Shown one piece after another: positions 1 to 9,986 of a stretch of DNA of 64,000 bases; position 1 is the first letter of the stretch, and each line of letters starts with the position of its first letter. The notes beneath the pieces are model-generated. The model was not told the origin of the DNA. It saw only the letters and a program-made list of their open reading frames with translations, and did not search any database. Made by a program: the position numbers and the translations under genes. The DNA comes from Fibrobacterota bacterium (GTDB taxonomy: Bacteria > Fibrobacterota > Chitinivibrionia > Chitinivibrionales > Chitinispirillaceae): positions 186,001-250,000 of the forward strand of contig JAEWVR010000015.1 of NCBI GenBank assembly GCA_023459055.1, given 5' to 3'.

Positions 1-2192
1 TGGATTGGAATTCTCTTCATAAGACTGTAACTGCGCATTGTAAAAAAAATATCGGGATTGTAGGTAAGGGGAATTATAATCCTGAAATTTATGAATCAAT
101 GGGGCGTGAACGTTTCATGACCGATATGCTCAATGGTGAGAAATCGGGGATCTGCTTTACTGGCCCGGCCGGTTCAGGTAAAACGACACTGTTTTGCAGG
201 CTTGCTGAAATATGGTCTAAGGAGAATCTGGTCTTTATTGATGGTGTTTACGCATGCTATCCTGAGGAAACGTCACTTTTTTACTCGATCGCAAGTAGTT
301 TTAGTACTCATTTCGGTATCGATTTGATTAATGGGATGGATCAATTCATTGAGGAGCTGAATGTTGCAAAACGTAAATGTATAATCATGCTTGACGGGAT
401 CGATGAGTGCGTAAGCTTGAATGAATTGAAGGAATCACTGCATTATGCAATTGTTCATCTGGCCAGGGGACCTGTCAAACTGGTAATTAATTGCCGTACA
501 TCAATCTGGCAAACTATCGTCAATCATACCTGGCTTAGAACACTTCAGTTATTCAATTGGCAGCCGGATGATGATAAGGCGCTTTTTCGGGATCCTCACT
601 TCAATGTAGTCATGCATACATATTTTACAAAGTATATGATCTCCGGAAGTGTCAACACAAAAATCCGTGAGCTATGCCGCTTTCCCGGATTTATAAAACT
701 ATTCTGTGAGGCGCATCGGGGAAGACCGGTAACGGAGAACGATTCCATACGCTATATTGATATTTACATGCGATACATTTCGAATATTGTTACTGTACTC
801 GCAAAAGCGTTTCCGTTAATGCCACCTAAAACGATCGTTGGAGTTATCGAAAGATGTGCTTTAACATTCTGGCAGAGTGGTAGTTATTGTATCAGCAAGG
901 CAAAAATTGATAGTGTGGCAGGAGAATTGATTGGTAATGATGCACCAAAGTTCATCGCGGCACTGCAGCATGTTAATCTGATTAAACACAGTGCTTCCGG
1001 TAATGATAATCACTGTCTGTTTGGGCATCAACTGATCCTGGAGTATCTGATTGCAAATGCAATTGTAAAACAGAAACTCTGGATTAACCAGTCACGTGAA
1101 ACGGTAATGAATGACATTAGTGCAATTATTAAAGAGTATTCTACGAATCAGTTTTTACTTCCTGTACTTGAGTTTGTTCTTCCGATCCTTGAAATGATGG
1201 GTAAACATCATGTGATGATTACGATGCTGATGCACAAAGAAGTTGATAAAAGTTACAAAATAATGCTGTGCAGGGCAGTTACCAAAATGGGACAGGTTGA
1301 CATTGAATCCTGGCAGATGCTTCGTGAATTAGAGAAAAATGAAGATGCTGACATTAGGGCAGAGGTGGCATCAACGGTCTACCTGCTTGGTGAAAATATT
1401 CCGGGAGATCAGGTATTTCATAGTTTATGTCTGATACAAAGTACCGATGATGCTGCGATACAGCGTATGGTTAGTGCGCGTATTAAATACGATTCCAATT
1501 TCAGCATGTTTATCAAGCAGATTCAACCCTACTGTGCAATTAACGATGTCCAGAATGATCTTATAGAATTTGTAAAAAGATTGCGTAATGCTAATTCTGC
1601 AGCTTACCGGATACCTTTACTCAATCTTACTGATTTGATCACCAGTTATAATGAAGATGCCGGTATTGAGAATCTTATTGCATTTGCAGATATTGCCAAA
1701 GACGACAGTGCATTTCTTGATGCCTGGACGAATGTTGTCTGTAATCATGCCGATAAGATTTTTGTAAAGATCATGAAAGTATACATTGCTGTTGTAAAGA
1801 CTGACCGTTTGATGTGGGATAGAATTTTCAAACTCTGTATTAATGGCGGGCAGAGAGATCTGGTAACTGCGCTGAAACTTATGGCACAAGGATACGATTC
1901 TCTAAACAATTATGGACTAATGGTGAGTACGATTGTTTTTCTTGGAAATAACAACGATGTTGAAACTGAAGCAATTAACAGTATTTTCTCTCAGGCATTG
2001 AAAAAAAGCAAATATTTGCCCGCTGCAAAACAAATGGAACTACGGGAAAAAGTAGCCGATACTGCAATCCGGTGTTTCAAGAAAAATAACCGTGCATTTA
2101 CAAAGATTATTCAGGAGCTGGCAAGTGGTGATGATACAAAAATCCGTGAAAAAATTTCTGCTGAATTGGTACAATTGAGAAAAAATCAGTAG
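1..2192 (+). CDS. STAND/NACHT-like P-loop NTPase, 5' end outside window
   Basis: The reading frame is open from base 3 to the left edge, so the first ATG in view (99) is probably internal and the true start lies upstream. Counting from that ATG, a Walker A motif GPAGSGKTT lies at residues 22-30 and a hydrophobic Walker B strand ending in LDGIDE at 98-103, as in STAND/NACHT signalling ATPases. The rest (about 300-697) is helical and lacks a clear repeat consensus; HEAT/ARM-like helices are possible. STAND ATPases usually couple ligand sensing on C-terminal repeats to an N-terminal effector domain, and here any effector domain would lie outside the window. No operon partner is visible downstream: the next gene is on the opposite strand. 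Family call is firm, the role is unknown. Confidence 0.75.
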   Translation, partial: DWNSLHKTVTAHCKKNIGIVGKGNYNPEIYESMGRERFMTDMLNGEKSGICFTGPAGSGKTTLFCRLAEIWSKENLVFIDGVYACYPEETSLFYSIASSFSTHFGIDLINGMDQFIEELNVAKRKCIIMLDGIDECVSLNELKESLHYAIVHLARGPVKLVINCRTSIWQTIVNHTWLRTLQLFNWQPDDDKALFRDPHFNVVMHTYFTKYMISGSVNTKIRELCRFPGFIKLFCEAHRGRPVTENDSIRYIDIYMRYISNIVTVLAKAFPLMPPKTIVGVIERCALTFWQSGSYCISKAKIDSVAGELIGNDAPKFIAALQHVNLIKHSASGNDNHCLFGHQLILEYLIANAIVKQKLWINQSRETVMNDISAIIKEYSTNQFLLPVLEFVLPILEMMGKHHVMITMLMHKEVDKSYKIMLCRAVTKMGQVDIESWQMLRELEKNEDADIRAEVASTVYLLGENIPGDQVFHSLCLIQSTDDAAIQRMVSARIKYDSNFSMFIKQIQPYCAINDVQNDLIEFVKRLRNANSAAYRIPLLNLTDLITSYNEDAGIENLIAFADIAKDDSAFLDAWTNVVCNHADKIFVKIMKVYIAVVKTDRLMWDRIFKLCINGGQRDLVTALKLMAQGYDSLNNYGLMVSTIVFLGNNNDVETEAINSIFSQALKKSKYLPAAKQMELREKVADTAIRCFKKNNRAFTKIIQELASGDDTKIREKISAELVQLRKNQ

Positions 2193-2291
2193 GGTAGACG
2201 AAAACGGAATTTATGAGCGGTAACTCCGGGAATCTTTTCAGACATCTTTACATTATCAGTAACCAGTAAAAATTTTTAAATAAAGCTGATG

Positions 2292-2311
2292 CTGCGATTT
2301 GCAGATCGCAG
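2292..2311. terminator. small hairpin between convergent genes
   Basis: CTGCGAT (2292-2298) and ATCGCAG (2305-2311) form a perfect 7-bp stem with a 6-nt loop between the stop of the NTPase gene and the stop of mtgA. There is no strong T-run next to it, so termination is only a suggestion. Confidence 0.3.
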
Positions 2312-2319
2312 GTGTTATT

Positions 2320-3279
2320 CTACTGATTCTCATTTTTGACAGAAGAGGAATCAGCCGGGGAAGAATCGGTTTCCGAAGAATCCCTTTCAGGAAAGAAACC
2401 GGTAAGATGAAAAAAACCGCTGTCGTCGATTGCATGGTGAAGATACAAATTGTTTGCTATCACTGCAATACGGCGTGTAATGAATGTTGAATGTGTATTG
2501 GTTGGGCTTACTCGTGTCGGCATTGCAAGTACCGCTGCCATCCGTGCAGACTCAATGCGGTTGAGTGCGATAGCCGGTTTTTTATAAAACAGCTTTGATG
2601 CAGCCTGACAGCCAAAGATATTTTTTCCCCATTGAGCATAATTCAGATACAGTTCAAGAATTCGATCTTTGCCAAGATACTTCTCCATAAGTACAGTATA
2701 TGCAAGTTCTCTGAATTTTCGTTCAAAATTCCTGCTGTCATCAAGGAAAAGATTTTTTGCGAGCTGTTGTGTTATGGTGCTTGCTCCACGTTTCATTTTA
2801 CCTTTTACCTTGTTATACTCATATGCAGCAAGTATTGCTTCAATATCAAATCCCGGATGCGTATAAAAACCATCATCCTCCGCTGCCAGAACTGCACTTT
2901 TCAGGTGAGGAGAAATGGAGTCAATCGGAACGAAAATGTGATGCAATGTATCATTGAACGAGGAGTCGCGGAGCTCCTTACGGTATGATATCATGTAGGC
3001 TGTTTCCACCGGATTATTCGTTTTCAACCATTTAACTTCTCTGATCGGTGTTGTAACATACTTATAAGCGGCAACCAGAGCTATTGTTCCTGCAACAGAA
3101 AAGAGAACGGCATAGGTGAGTACGATTGTTTTTACCGTTGTCCAAAGAATTTTAAGAACGAGAAGTACGATTTTCAATGGTTGCATTTTTTTCATAGGCG
3201 TATAAAATAATAAACCATCCTTATCAATGCCAATATTTTGAATCAGAGTAACTTCGCGGATCACTCTGGCAAACATCAT
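2320..3279 (-). CDS. mtgA: monofunctional biosynthetic peptidoglycan transglycosylase (GT51)
   Basis: Polymerises lipid II into glycan strands at the outer face of the inner membrane. The protein has one N-terminal membrane segment (about residues 35-70), then the GT51 domain: the catalytic-Glu motif AAEDDGFYTHPG, the RGASTITQQLAKNLFL motif, and YLNYAQWG followed by GCQAASKLFYKK. There is no transpeptidase domain, so it is a monofunctional enzyme rather than a class A PBP. The start is uncertain: the first ATG (3279) and an ATG 28 codons later (3195) both lack a good Shine-Dalgarno. The later start would give 291 residues, nearer the usual family length of about 230-270. The C-terminus is a short Ser/Asp-rich tail. 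It is convergent with the upstream NTPase gene and divergent from the chemosensory operon. Confidence 0.9.
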   Translation of the reverse strand: MMFARVIREVTLIQNIGIDKDGLLFYTPMKKMQPLKIVLLVLKILWTTVKTIVLTYAVLFSVAGTIALVAAYKYVTTPIREVKWLKTNNPVETAYMISYRKELRDSSFNDTLHHIFVPIDSISPHLKSAVLAAEDDGFYTHPGFDIEAILAAYEYNKVKGKMKRGASTITQQLAKNLFLDDSRNFERKFRELAYTVLMEKYLGKDRILELYLNYAQWGKNIFGCQAASKLFYKKPAIALNRIESARMAAVLAMPTRVSPTNTHSTFITRRIAVIANNLYLHHAIDDSGFFHLTGFFPERDSSETDSSPADSSSVKNENQ

Positions 3280-3544
3280 ACGATTTTTTTAAAACAGCGG
3301 TACTAATAAACCACGATAGTAGTTTTGTGTAAAAAAATTACCACCTATTCTAATGAAAATCAATAAAATACAGAATAGGCTACAAGTGTAGGGTATATTG
3401 AAAAACAGTATTTTTGAATCCAAAGATGTTACTTGCCAATTGTATACCGTGATTGGATAATACATATGATATTGTTATAGATATAGTTCCATGAATTGGA
3501 ACGGAATATCAGACTGACATTCATTTCGCCGGACTGGTACAGTT

Positions 3545-4669
3545 ATGAATATTGAGAATACAGTTACAGTACTAATAGTCGATGATGATCCAACATCTGT
3601 TATGATACTTGAGAATCTCATGAAGCACGAGGGGTATAAGACATTAAGTACGGTGACAGGTAGTTTGGCTTTACCGCTTGCGAAAAACAGAAAACCCGAT
3701 CTTATTTTGTTGGATGTCAATTTGCCCGGAGAGCGTGGACCTGACATTTGCCGAAAAATGAAAGCAACACCGCAAATTTCTGAAATTCCGATACTTTTTT
3801 TGTCTGCAGATTCAAATGTCGGTAGCAAGATTGAGTGTTTTGATGCTGGTGGACAGGACTATATTACAAAACCATTCGAACCGCGTGAAGTACTTGCACG
3901 TGTCAATACGCATCTTCGTTTACAACAGACACAAAAAACACTGACTCGCGTATTGTCATCAAAAATAAATGAAATTTCAAAAGCCCAGCAGGCTCTGCTT
4001 CCACCTAAGCCATCAGAATTTCCAGATGCAAAATTCGCTGTACGGTATCAGCAATTAACAGGTGCTGGCGGGGATTTTTATGATGTGTTGAAGATTGGGG
4101 ATGGAGTTTATGATTATATAACAGCTGATGTATGCGGGCATGACCACAGTATAGCATTTGTTACTGCAGCTTTAAAATCTGTTTTGATACAGAACAGTGT
4201 GCCGCAGAACTCACCTGCTGAGATATTGTCAATTGCAAATAAAGTGATGACTTCTGTACTCCAGAGCGGACAATTTGTCGGTATCTCATGGGTAAGAATC
4301 AACAGAGTTTCAAAAAAAGCTCTGATTGTCAATGCCGGACAACCACCGGTCTTTTATTTACCGTTAAATGGACAAGTAAGAACAATCGATGTATCAGGTG
4401 ATATTGTGGGCATATTCGAAAATGTGTTTTTTGAGCAGCAGGAGATAGATATAACTGATGGCGATCGTTTTTTATTATGCAGTGATGGTATTGTTGAGAT
4501 CGGGGGTAAAACACCGGAGTCCCGAGCTGCTGGAATTGAACGATTGGTCAAACTGTGCGAGAGTCATAAAGACAAAAACCTGAATAAGTTTGTGCAGAGT
4601 CTCGTACCGATAATTATTGGAGATAATGATATTAATGATGATATAGTAATTCTGGGTGTAGAGATATGA
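3545..4669 (+). CDS. response regulator with PP2C/SpoIIE-type serine phosphatase output (RsbU-like)
   Basis: An N-terminal receiver domain (about 1-125) has the acidic pocket DDD at 13-15, phospho-acceptor Asp57 (LLLDVNLPG-type context) and the KPF lysine. A short coiled linker (about 130-155) leads to a PP2C-family phosphatase domain (about 160-374) with metal-binding motifs GGDFYD (near 178), ADVCGHD, CSDGIVE and a final NDDI. Such proteins dephosphorylate a STAS-domain anti-anti-sigma factor when the receiver is phosphorylated. The next gene, 16 bases downstream, encodes exactly such a STAS protein, and the operon continues into CheA, so this is probably a main output of the chemosensory kinase. 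The operon starts with this gene after a 265-base AT-rich leader. Confidence 0.9.
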   Translation: MNIENTVTVLIVDDDPTSVMILENLMKHEGYKTLSTVTGSLALPLAKNRKPDLILLDVNLPGERGPDICRKMKATPQISEIPILFLSADSNVGSKIECFDAGGQDYITKPFEPREVLARVNTHLRLQQTQKTLTRVLSSKINEISKAQQALLPPKPSEFPDAKFAVRYQQLTGAGGDFYDVLKIGDGVYDYITADVCGHDHSIAFVTAALKSVLIQNSVPQNSPAEILSIANKVMTSVLQSGQFVGISWVRINRVSKKALIVNAGQPPVFYLPLNGQVRTIDVSGDIVGIFENVFFEQQEIDITDGDRFLLCSDGIVEIGGKTPESRAAGIERLVKLCESHKDKNLNKFVQSLVPIIIGDNDINDDIVILGVEI

Positions 4670-4685
4670 GTATTGGAGGTGAATT

Positions 4686-4997
4686 GTGTTGAATTTTACA
4701 GAGGAAAGAACGGGTAAAAATTGTGTTCTGGCTATCGAGGGAGAGCTTGTTGCTACTACATTGGATACGGTTAAAAACAAGGTTAAGGAGCTCATTGGTG
4801 GGGGTGTGAACACGATTACATTTGATATGACACGATCAGAGGCCATCGATTCGGCTGGAATCGGGTTTATTGCCGCGGCTCACAATTCGCTTGTGAAATC
4901 CGGTGGTAATTTAAAATTAATCGGTCTATCAAAAGATATGTACGATTTTTTTGTTTGCTTACGGATGCATACACATTTCACTATCGAAACGCGCTAA
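4686..4997 (+). CDS. STAS-domain anti-sigma factor antagonist (SpoIIAA/RsbV-like)
   Basis: A single STAS domain of 103 residues. Ser56 in the motif IDSAGIGFI sits where SpoIIAA/RsbV proteins are phosphorylated. The likely start is GTG at 4686, 5 bases after a perfect GGAGGT (4675-4680); TTG at 4689 is an alternative. It follows the receiver-PP2C phosphatase gene with a 16-base gap, the order seen in partner-switch modules, where the phosphatase removes the Ser phosphate and frees the STAS protein to bind its partner kinase or anti-sigma factor. No RsbW/SpoIIAB-type kinase lies in the window, so that partner, if present, is elsewhere. Confidence 0.88.
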   Translation: MLNFTEERTGKNCVLAIEGELVATTLDTVKNKVKELIGGGVNTITFDMTRSEAIDSAGIGFIAAAHNSLVKSGGNLKLIGLSKDMYDFFVCLRMHTHFTIETR

Positions 4998-5055
4998 TTG
5001 ATATACTGGGTTAACAGATTTACTTTTAAGTACTTTTGAAACGGGAAAGAACAAA

Positions 5056-8000
5056 ATGGATGATAATCTGCTGTCTGATTTTCTTGCGGAATGTCGCGAA
5101 CATCTCGAAGGCATTGAGGCTGATCTGCTGGCAATTGAAGAGGCCGGTGAATCAGCAGACAATGATCTTGTCAATAAGGTGTTCAGGGCTGCACATTCAA
5201 TTAAGGGCGGTTCAGGATTTTTTCAGCTTGATAAAGTAAAGCAGCTTGCGCATAGTATTGAAACGGTACTTGATATGATGCGGTCAGGCAAGATAAAGTC
5301 ACATCCTGATATCATTAATATATTACTTATGGGTTTTGATCTTCTCAGGGATATGGTTAATAATATTGATACATTAGCACAATTTGATATCACTCCCAAT
5401 GTTGCCGCCCTTCAGGATCTTGTAAATCAACATTCCGAAGAGAACGAGAAAGGTTCCATGCATCGCAATGTTACGTTGTCTACTCCTGATGATTCAATGA
5501 AATTTACAATACTGGAAGTGGACTATCAGGCTGCAAAAAATGAAAATCAGTTTATCTATGTTATAGAGTATGATCTTATTCACGATCTTGATCATATCGG
5601 TGTATCACCGGTAACATTACTCAAATCTTTGTCAGGAATGGGTGTGATCATAGACACAATTTTCAATATTACTGAGGTTGGAACTCTTGATGATCCACCA
5701 GTAAATCGCATTCCGTTAAAGTTAATTTACAGAACAGTCCTTGAGCCATCATTTATAAATGACCTTGAGGAAATATGCAGCAAAAAAATTACCATACTTG
5801 AAGCGCCTGGAAATGTCGCAAAAAGTAAACATGCCCCACAACCATCAAAAGAGGTTTCTGGTACGGTTACAAAAGAGGAAACACCTGAAAAAGTATCTCA
5901 AAAAATACAGGAAAAAGCAGCTTTATCACAGGTTACTGTTGTTGATGAAGAACGCGGTGATGATGAGATGGAAAGTGATCAAAAGGAACAGAATCCGGCT
6001 GCGGAAGTGAAACAGGATAAGATCCAAAACAAAACGGCAACGACGGCTCCGGAAACTCTTCGAATAAATGTTGAAGCTCTCGACACATTGATGGCACATG
6101 CAGGGGAGCTTGTTTTAAGCAGGAATCAGCTCGTTGATGCAATTGGTAGAAATGATATCCGCGGGATTTCGACGTCGGCACAGCGGTTGAGTTATGTTAT
6201 TTCGGAGCTTCAGGAAGCTGTGATGCAGACCAGGCTTCAACCGGTTGGTAATGTGTTCAGTAAATTTCCCCGTGTTGTTCGTGATATGGCAATTTCACTT
6301 AAGAAAGAACTGCGTCTTTTGCTTGAAGGAAAGGATGTTGAACTCGATAAAACTATCATTGAGGGGTTGAGTGATCCATTGACACATATGGTTCGCAATG
6401 CGGCGGATCATGGAATCGAATCGCAAAAGGAGCGTGTTTTAAAGGGCAAACCACCTGTTGGTACAATTTCACTCAGAGCATTTCATGAAGCTGGGCATGT
6501 TGTTATTGAAATCGAAGATGACGGAAAGGGAATTGATCCTGAGAAAATTGCTAAAAAAGCAATTTCCATGGGATTAATCACAGACGAACGGCTAAAAGGT
6601 ATGACCGATTATGATAAAATGGCCCTGATTTTTCTGCCTGGATTATCAACTGCAGATAAAATTACTGAGACATCAGGTCGTGGTGTTGGCATGGATGTTG
6701 TTAAAACGAATCTTGACAGGTTGGGTGGAAAAGTTTCAATCCGTTCCGAAATGGGTAAGGGAACATCATTTAGAATAAAACTTCCTCTGACGCTTGCAAT
6801 TATTCCATCGCTTATTATCTCAGAGGAAAAAGAACGTTATGCAATACCGCAGGTAAATGTAGTTGAACTTTTAAGAATACCTGCTGCACAGGTAAAGGAA
6901 AGAATCCAGGTGGTCGGAGATGCCGAGGTGGTAGTATTGCGTGGCGATCTTATACCGCTTGTACGCTTTACAAATATACTCGGTATTGCAAATACATACA
7001 TTGATCCGGTAACCGGAAAACAGGAAATTGACAGAAGAAACAGGATTGCCGATAGACGGTCTACCAAAAAACTTATTACCGGTGAAGTTGTCAATAGTTT
7101 TCAGAATGATGATGAAAAGTCCAATCGCAATCCTGATGATCGTCGTTATCATGCGACAAGTGACCTGAATATTGTAATCATTGCAAGTGGACTCCTGCAA
7201 TACGGACTTGTCGTTGGGCAACTTCACAATAGTGAGGAAATTGTAGTAAAACCGCTGGGACGTCACCTGAAAGGATTACAGGAATATGCAGGGGCGACAA
7301 TAATGGGTGATGGCGAGGTTGCTCTTATTCTTGATGCTACCGGTATTGCGCTTAAATCGGAAATAAGCAGTGTCTCTGCTGCAGGATCAAGAGGAAAACC
7401 TGGCGAAGAGGTAGCTGCTGTTATGTCTGATGGTACGCAGTCGTTTTTACTGTTTAATAATCAGGTTGATGAACAATGTGCTCTGCCGCTTGATCTTGTA
7501 CAGCGTGTTGAAAGTATAACTGCTGATCAGATTGAAACCAGGGGTGGAAAACGGACCATGCAATACCGTGGTTCATCATTGCTGCTTGTACAATTGTCTG
7601 ATGTTGCAGCTGTAGATCCGATACCGCTTGATCAGGAGCTTGCCGTTGTGGTCACCACTGTAGCGGATCATACCGTAGGACTGCTTGGAATCATGCCGGT
7701 ATCAGTTCTTGAATCCAATGCGGTAATTGACACAAGTACTCACAGGCAGACTGGCATTGACGGATCGTCAATTGTCGACGGACAGACAGTATTAATTGTC
7801 AATATTTTTGAAATCATTGATACCTTATACCCGGAGTGGAGTGTTGTAAAACCGGCAACTGTATCCTCAGACAAAGGTGTAATAGTAATTGCCGAGGATT
7901 CGGATTTCTTTCGTGCCCAGATTGAACGATATATTGCAGAAGAGGGCTTTGAAGTCATTGCGTGTACTGATGGGCTTGAGGCCTGGAAGTACCTTGACAG

Positions 8001-8241
8001 TCAGAACCGGACTATTAAACTGGTTGTAACTGATGTGGAAATGCCGAATATGGATGGTCTTGAACTATGCAAAAAACTTCGTAATGACAGTAGATACGAA
8101 TCTATTCCGGTCATTGCACTTACTTCGCTTGCTGGTGAAGACGATGAAGCACGCGGTAAAGATGCGGGGGTTACTGAATATCAGGTTAAACTTGATCGGG
8201 ACAGACTGATCGGCGGTATCAATGCAATTCTTGGTTTGTAA
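5056..8241 (+). CDS. cheA: hybrid chemotaxis histidine kinase CheA with two CheW-like domains and C-terminal receiver
   Basis: Phosphorelay kinase of a chemosensory array. Domains in order: Hpt (about 1-110) with phospho-His47 in FRAAHSIKGG; an Ala/Glu/Lys-rich linker (about 150-330); dimerisation domain from about 335 (LRINVEALDTLM); HATPase with N-box VRNAADHGIE (about 443), G1 DDGKGID (about 488) and G2 SGRGVGMDVV (about 540). A first CheW-like domain follows (about 580-780, interrupted by an Arg/Asn-rich insert near 660-705), then a second CheW-like domain (about 795-930), and a receiver (about 940-1061) with Asp993 in VTDVEMPNMDG. The fused receiver resembles FrzE-type hybrids and may act as phosphate sink or output. 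Length (1061) is well above classical CheA (about 650-750). It lies 58 bases after the STAS gene in the same operon. Confidence 0.93.
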   Translation: MDDNLLSDFLAECREHLEGIEADLLAIEEAGESADNDLVNKVFRAAHSIKGGSGFFQLDKVKQLAHSIETVLDMMRSGKIKSHPDIINILLMGFDLLRDMVNNIDTLAQFDITPNVAALQDLVNQHSEENEKGSMHRNVTLSTPDDSMKFTILEVDYQAAKNENQFIYVIEYDLIHDLDHIGVSPVTLLKSLSGMGVIIDTIFNITEVGTLDDPPVNRIPLKLIYRTVLEPSFINDLEEICSKKITILEAPGNVAKSKHAPQPSKEVSGTVTKEETPEKVSQKIQEKAALSQVTVVDEERGDDEMESDQKEQNPAAEVKQDKIQNKTATTAPETLRINVEALDTLMAHAGELVLSRNQLVDAIGRNDIRGISTSAQRLSYVISELQEAVMQTRLQPVGNVFSKFPRVVRDMAISLKKELRLLLEGKDVELDKTIIEGLSDPLTHMVRNAADHGIESQKERVLKGKPPVGTISLRAFHEAGHVVIEIEDDGKGIDPEKIAKKAISMGLITDERLKGMTDYDKMALIFLPGLSTADKITETSGRGVGMDVVKTNLDRLGGKVSIRSEMGKGTSFRIKLPLTLAIIPSLIISEEKERYAIPQVNVVELLRIPAAQVKERIQVVGDAEVVVLRGDLIPLVRFTNILGIANTYIDPVTGKQEIDRRNRIADRRSTKKLITGEVVNSFQNDDEKSNRNPDDRRYHATSDLNIVIIASGLLQYGLVVGQLHNSEEIVVKPLGRHLKGLQEYAGATIMGDGEVALILDATGIALKSEISSVSAAGSRGKPGEEVAAVMSDGTQSFLLFNNQVDEQCALPLDLVQRVESITADQIETRGGKRTMQYRGSSLLLVQLSDVAAVDPIPLDQELAVVVTTVADHTVGLLGIMPVSVLESNAVIDTSTHRQTGIDGSSIVDGQTVLIVNIFEIIDTLYPEWSVVKPATVSSDKGVIVIAEDSDFFRAQIERYIAEEGFEVIACTDGLEAWKYLDSQNRTIKLVVTDVEMPNMDGLELCKKLRNDSRYESIPVIALTSLAGEDDEARGKDAGVTEYQVKLDRDRLIGGINAILGL

Positions 8242-8290
8242 AAATGGTTATAGAATAATGATCCTTTCAATATTTATAAGGAGTGTTTAA

Positions 8291-9967
8291 ATGAGTATTA
8301 TGTCACAGATGAAGGTTGGAAAGAGGCTTGCAATCGGCTTTGGAACGATCACCCTATTTATGATTATTATTATTGTGTTTGTCTTTGTTAATTCTGCACT
8401 TGAAAATAATTCTGTTAGAAAACTTGAGAAAGAAATGAATTGCGCCTTTGGTGCTTTGACAATCAGTCGGGATGTACACAAAATTGCAGAAAATGTGGGT
8501 GCAATTGTATTATCCGGAAACACATCATCACAGAGTATATATGCTGACAAGATTGAGCAGGCGCGGCAGGAGTATAAATCACAGGTTGACATTCTCGAGA
8601 ATATCATTCAGGACCAGAAAGGCAGAGAGTTGCTTAGGGAAATTACTTCTGGAATTGATAATGCAAAACCCTATAATAATGAAGCTATATCACTTGCAAA
8701 AGCCGGTAAAAAAGATGATGCTGCAAAAGTGTTTTCAGAAAAAGCTCATCCCGGAATGCAGAAAATTCATGAGGCAACTGAAAAACTTATTGAATGGCAA
8801 AATGGCAGGATTGAAGATGTTGAGAAAAATAATGCTGTTCGTAATTTTACCTTTAAAATTATTTATATAATTTCCGGATTGCTTGCATTATTATTATCCA
8901 TTATACTTAACATTTCCATAACAAATAGTGTATCAAAACCTGTCAATACGTTACTATCAAAATTAAGTGACATTTCTAATGGAAATGTATCTACCAGAAT
9001 TGATAGTGATCTACTTAATCGTAACGATGAAATGGGGGATATTGCGAAAGGTGTACAGAAAAATGCTGAAAATCTGAAAAAAATAGTAACTGATTTGCAG
9101 GATGGTATCAGGGTTCTTGGAAATTCATCATCTGAAATGTCAAGAGTTTCAATACAGCTGACAGATGGAACGAAAGATACACATAGCAGGATAAATATGG
9201 TTGCAGCAGCTGCCGAAGAGATGAGTTCTAATACAAATTCAGTTGCTTCAGGGATGCAGGAGACAAGTAATAATCTGACATCTGTTGCAACTGCAACTGA
9301 AGAAATGAGCGCGACAATTGCCGATATCGCAAGTAATGCAGAAAAAGCAAGAACTGTCAGTTCAGAAGCGACTGCACAAGGGCTGGCTGTTACGGAAGTT
9401 GTCAAGAATCTAGGTGTAGCTGCGCAGGAAATTACTACCGTTACAGAAACAATTACAAGCATAAGTGCGCAGACTAATCTGCTTGCATTAAATGCAACTA
9501 TCGAAGCCGCACGTGCTGGTGCTGCAGGAAAAGGATTTGCTGTTGTAGCAAATGAAATAAAAACACTTGCAGAACAGACTGCGACAGCTACCGGTGAAAT
9601 CAGGGCAAAGATTGCAAGTATTCAGAGTGCCACTGGAAGTGCGATTGCAGATATTGACAAAATTACATTAATTATTAAAGATGTCGGCGAGACGGTTACA
9701 TCAATTGCGACTGCTATTGAGGAACAGGCAACCGTAACCCGTGATATTGCAGCCAATATTTCACAGGCAACTATGGGTGTTCGTGATGTAAACGAACGGG
9801 TTAATCAGACTGCGCAGGTTTCTCACTCTGTTGCAAAGGATATTACCATTGTAAGCAATTCTACAAATAATATTGCAGAGTCAGCTAAATTGATAAACGC
9901 AAATTCTCTTGAATTATCAAAAATGACTGAAAAAATTAAGAGTGTTATATCAATGTTTAAAGTCTGA
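8291..9967 (+). CDS. methyl-accepting chemotaxis protein (transmembrane)
   Basis: Membrane chemoreceptor. TM1 lies at about residues 13-37, followed by a periplasmic region of about 150 residues that looks like a four-helix-bundle sensor, TM2 at about 186-210, a HAMP domain (about 210-262), and a long signalling coiled coil. The hairpin tip carries the conserved ISAQTNLLALNATIEAARAG sequence. There is no C-terminal NWETF-type pentapeptide for CheR/CheB tethering. The start is fixed by AAGGAG (8278-8283), 7 bases before the ATG. It is the only receptor in the operon and so the likely input of this array; the ligand cannot be read from the sequence. Confidence 0.95.
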   Translation: MSIMSQMKVGKRLAIGFGTITLFMIIIIVFVFVNSALENNSVRKLEKEMNCAFGALTISRDVHKIAENVGAIVLSGNTSSQSIYADKIEQARQEYKSQVDILENIIQDQKGRELLREITSGIDNAKPYNNEAISLAKAGKKDDAAKVFSEKAHPGMQKIHEATEKLIEWQNGRIEDVEKNNAVRNFTFKIIYIISGLLALLLSIILNISITNSVSKPVNTLLSKLSDISNGNVSTRIDSDLLNRNDEMGDIAKGVQKNAENLKKIVTDLQDGIRVLGNSSSEMSRVSIQLTDGTKDTHSRINMVAAAAEEMSSNTNSVASGMQETSNNLTSVATATEEMSATIADIASNAEKARTVSSEATAQGLAVTEVVKNLGVAAQEITTVTETITSISAQTNLLALNATIEAARAGAAGKGFAVVANEIKTLAEQTATATGEIRAKIASIQSATGSAIADIDKITLIIKDVGETVTSIATAIEEQATVTRDIAANISQATMGVRDVNERVNQTAQVSHSVAKDITIVSNSTNNIAESAKLINANSLELSKMTEKIKSVISMFKV

Positions 9968-9986
9968 TTTAATTGGAGTGATGAAT

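Noticed and set aside
9942..9986. Upstream extension of cheW starting inside the MCP gene
   Set aside because: The ribosome-binding site GGAG fits the start at 9987; the extension overlaps the receptor and adds no family residues.
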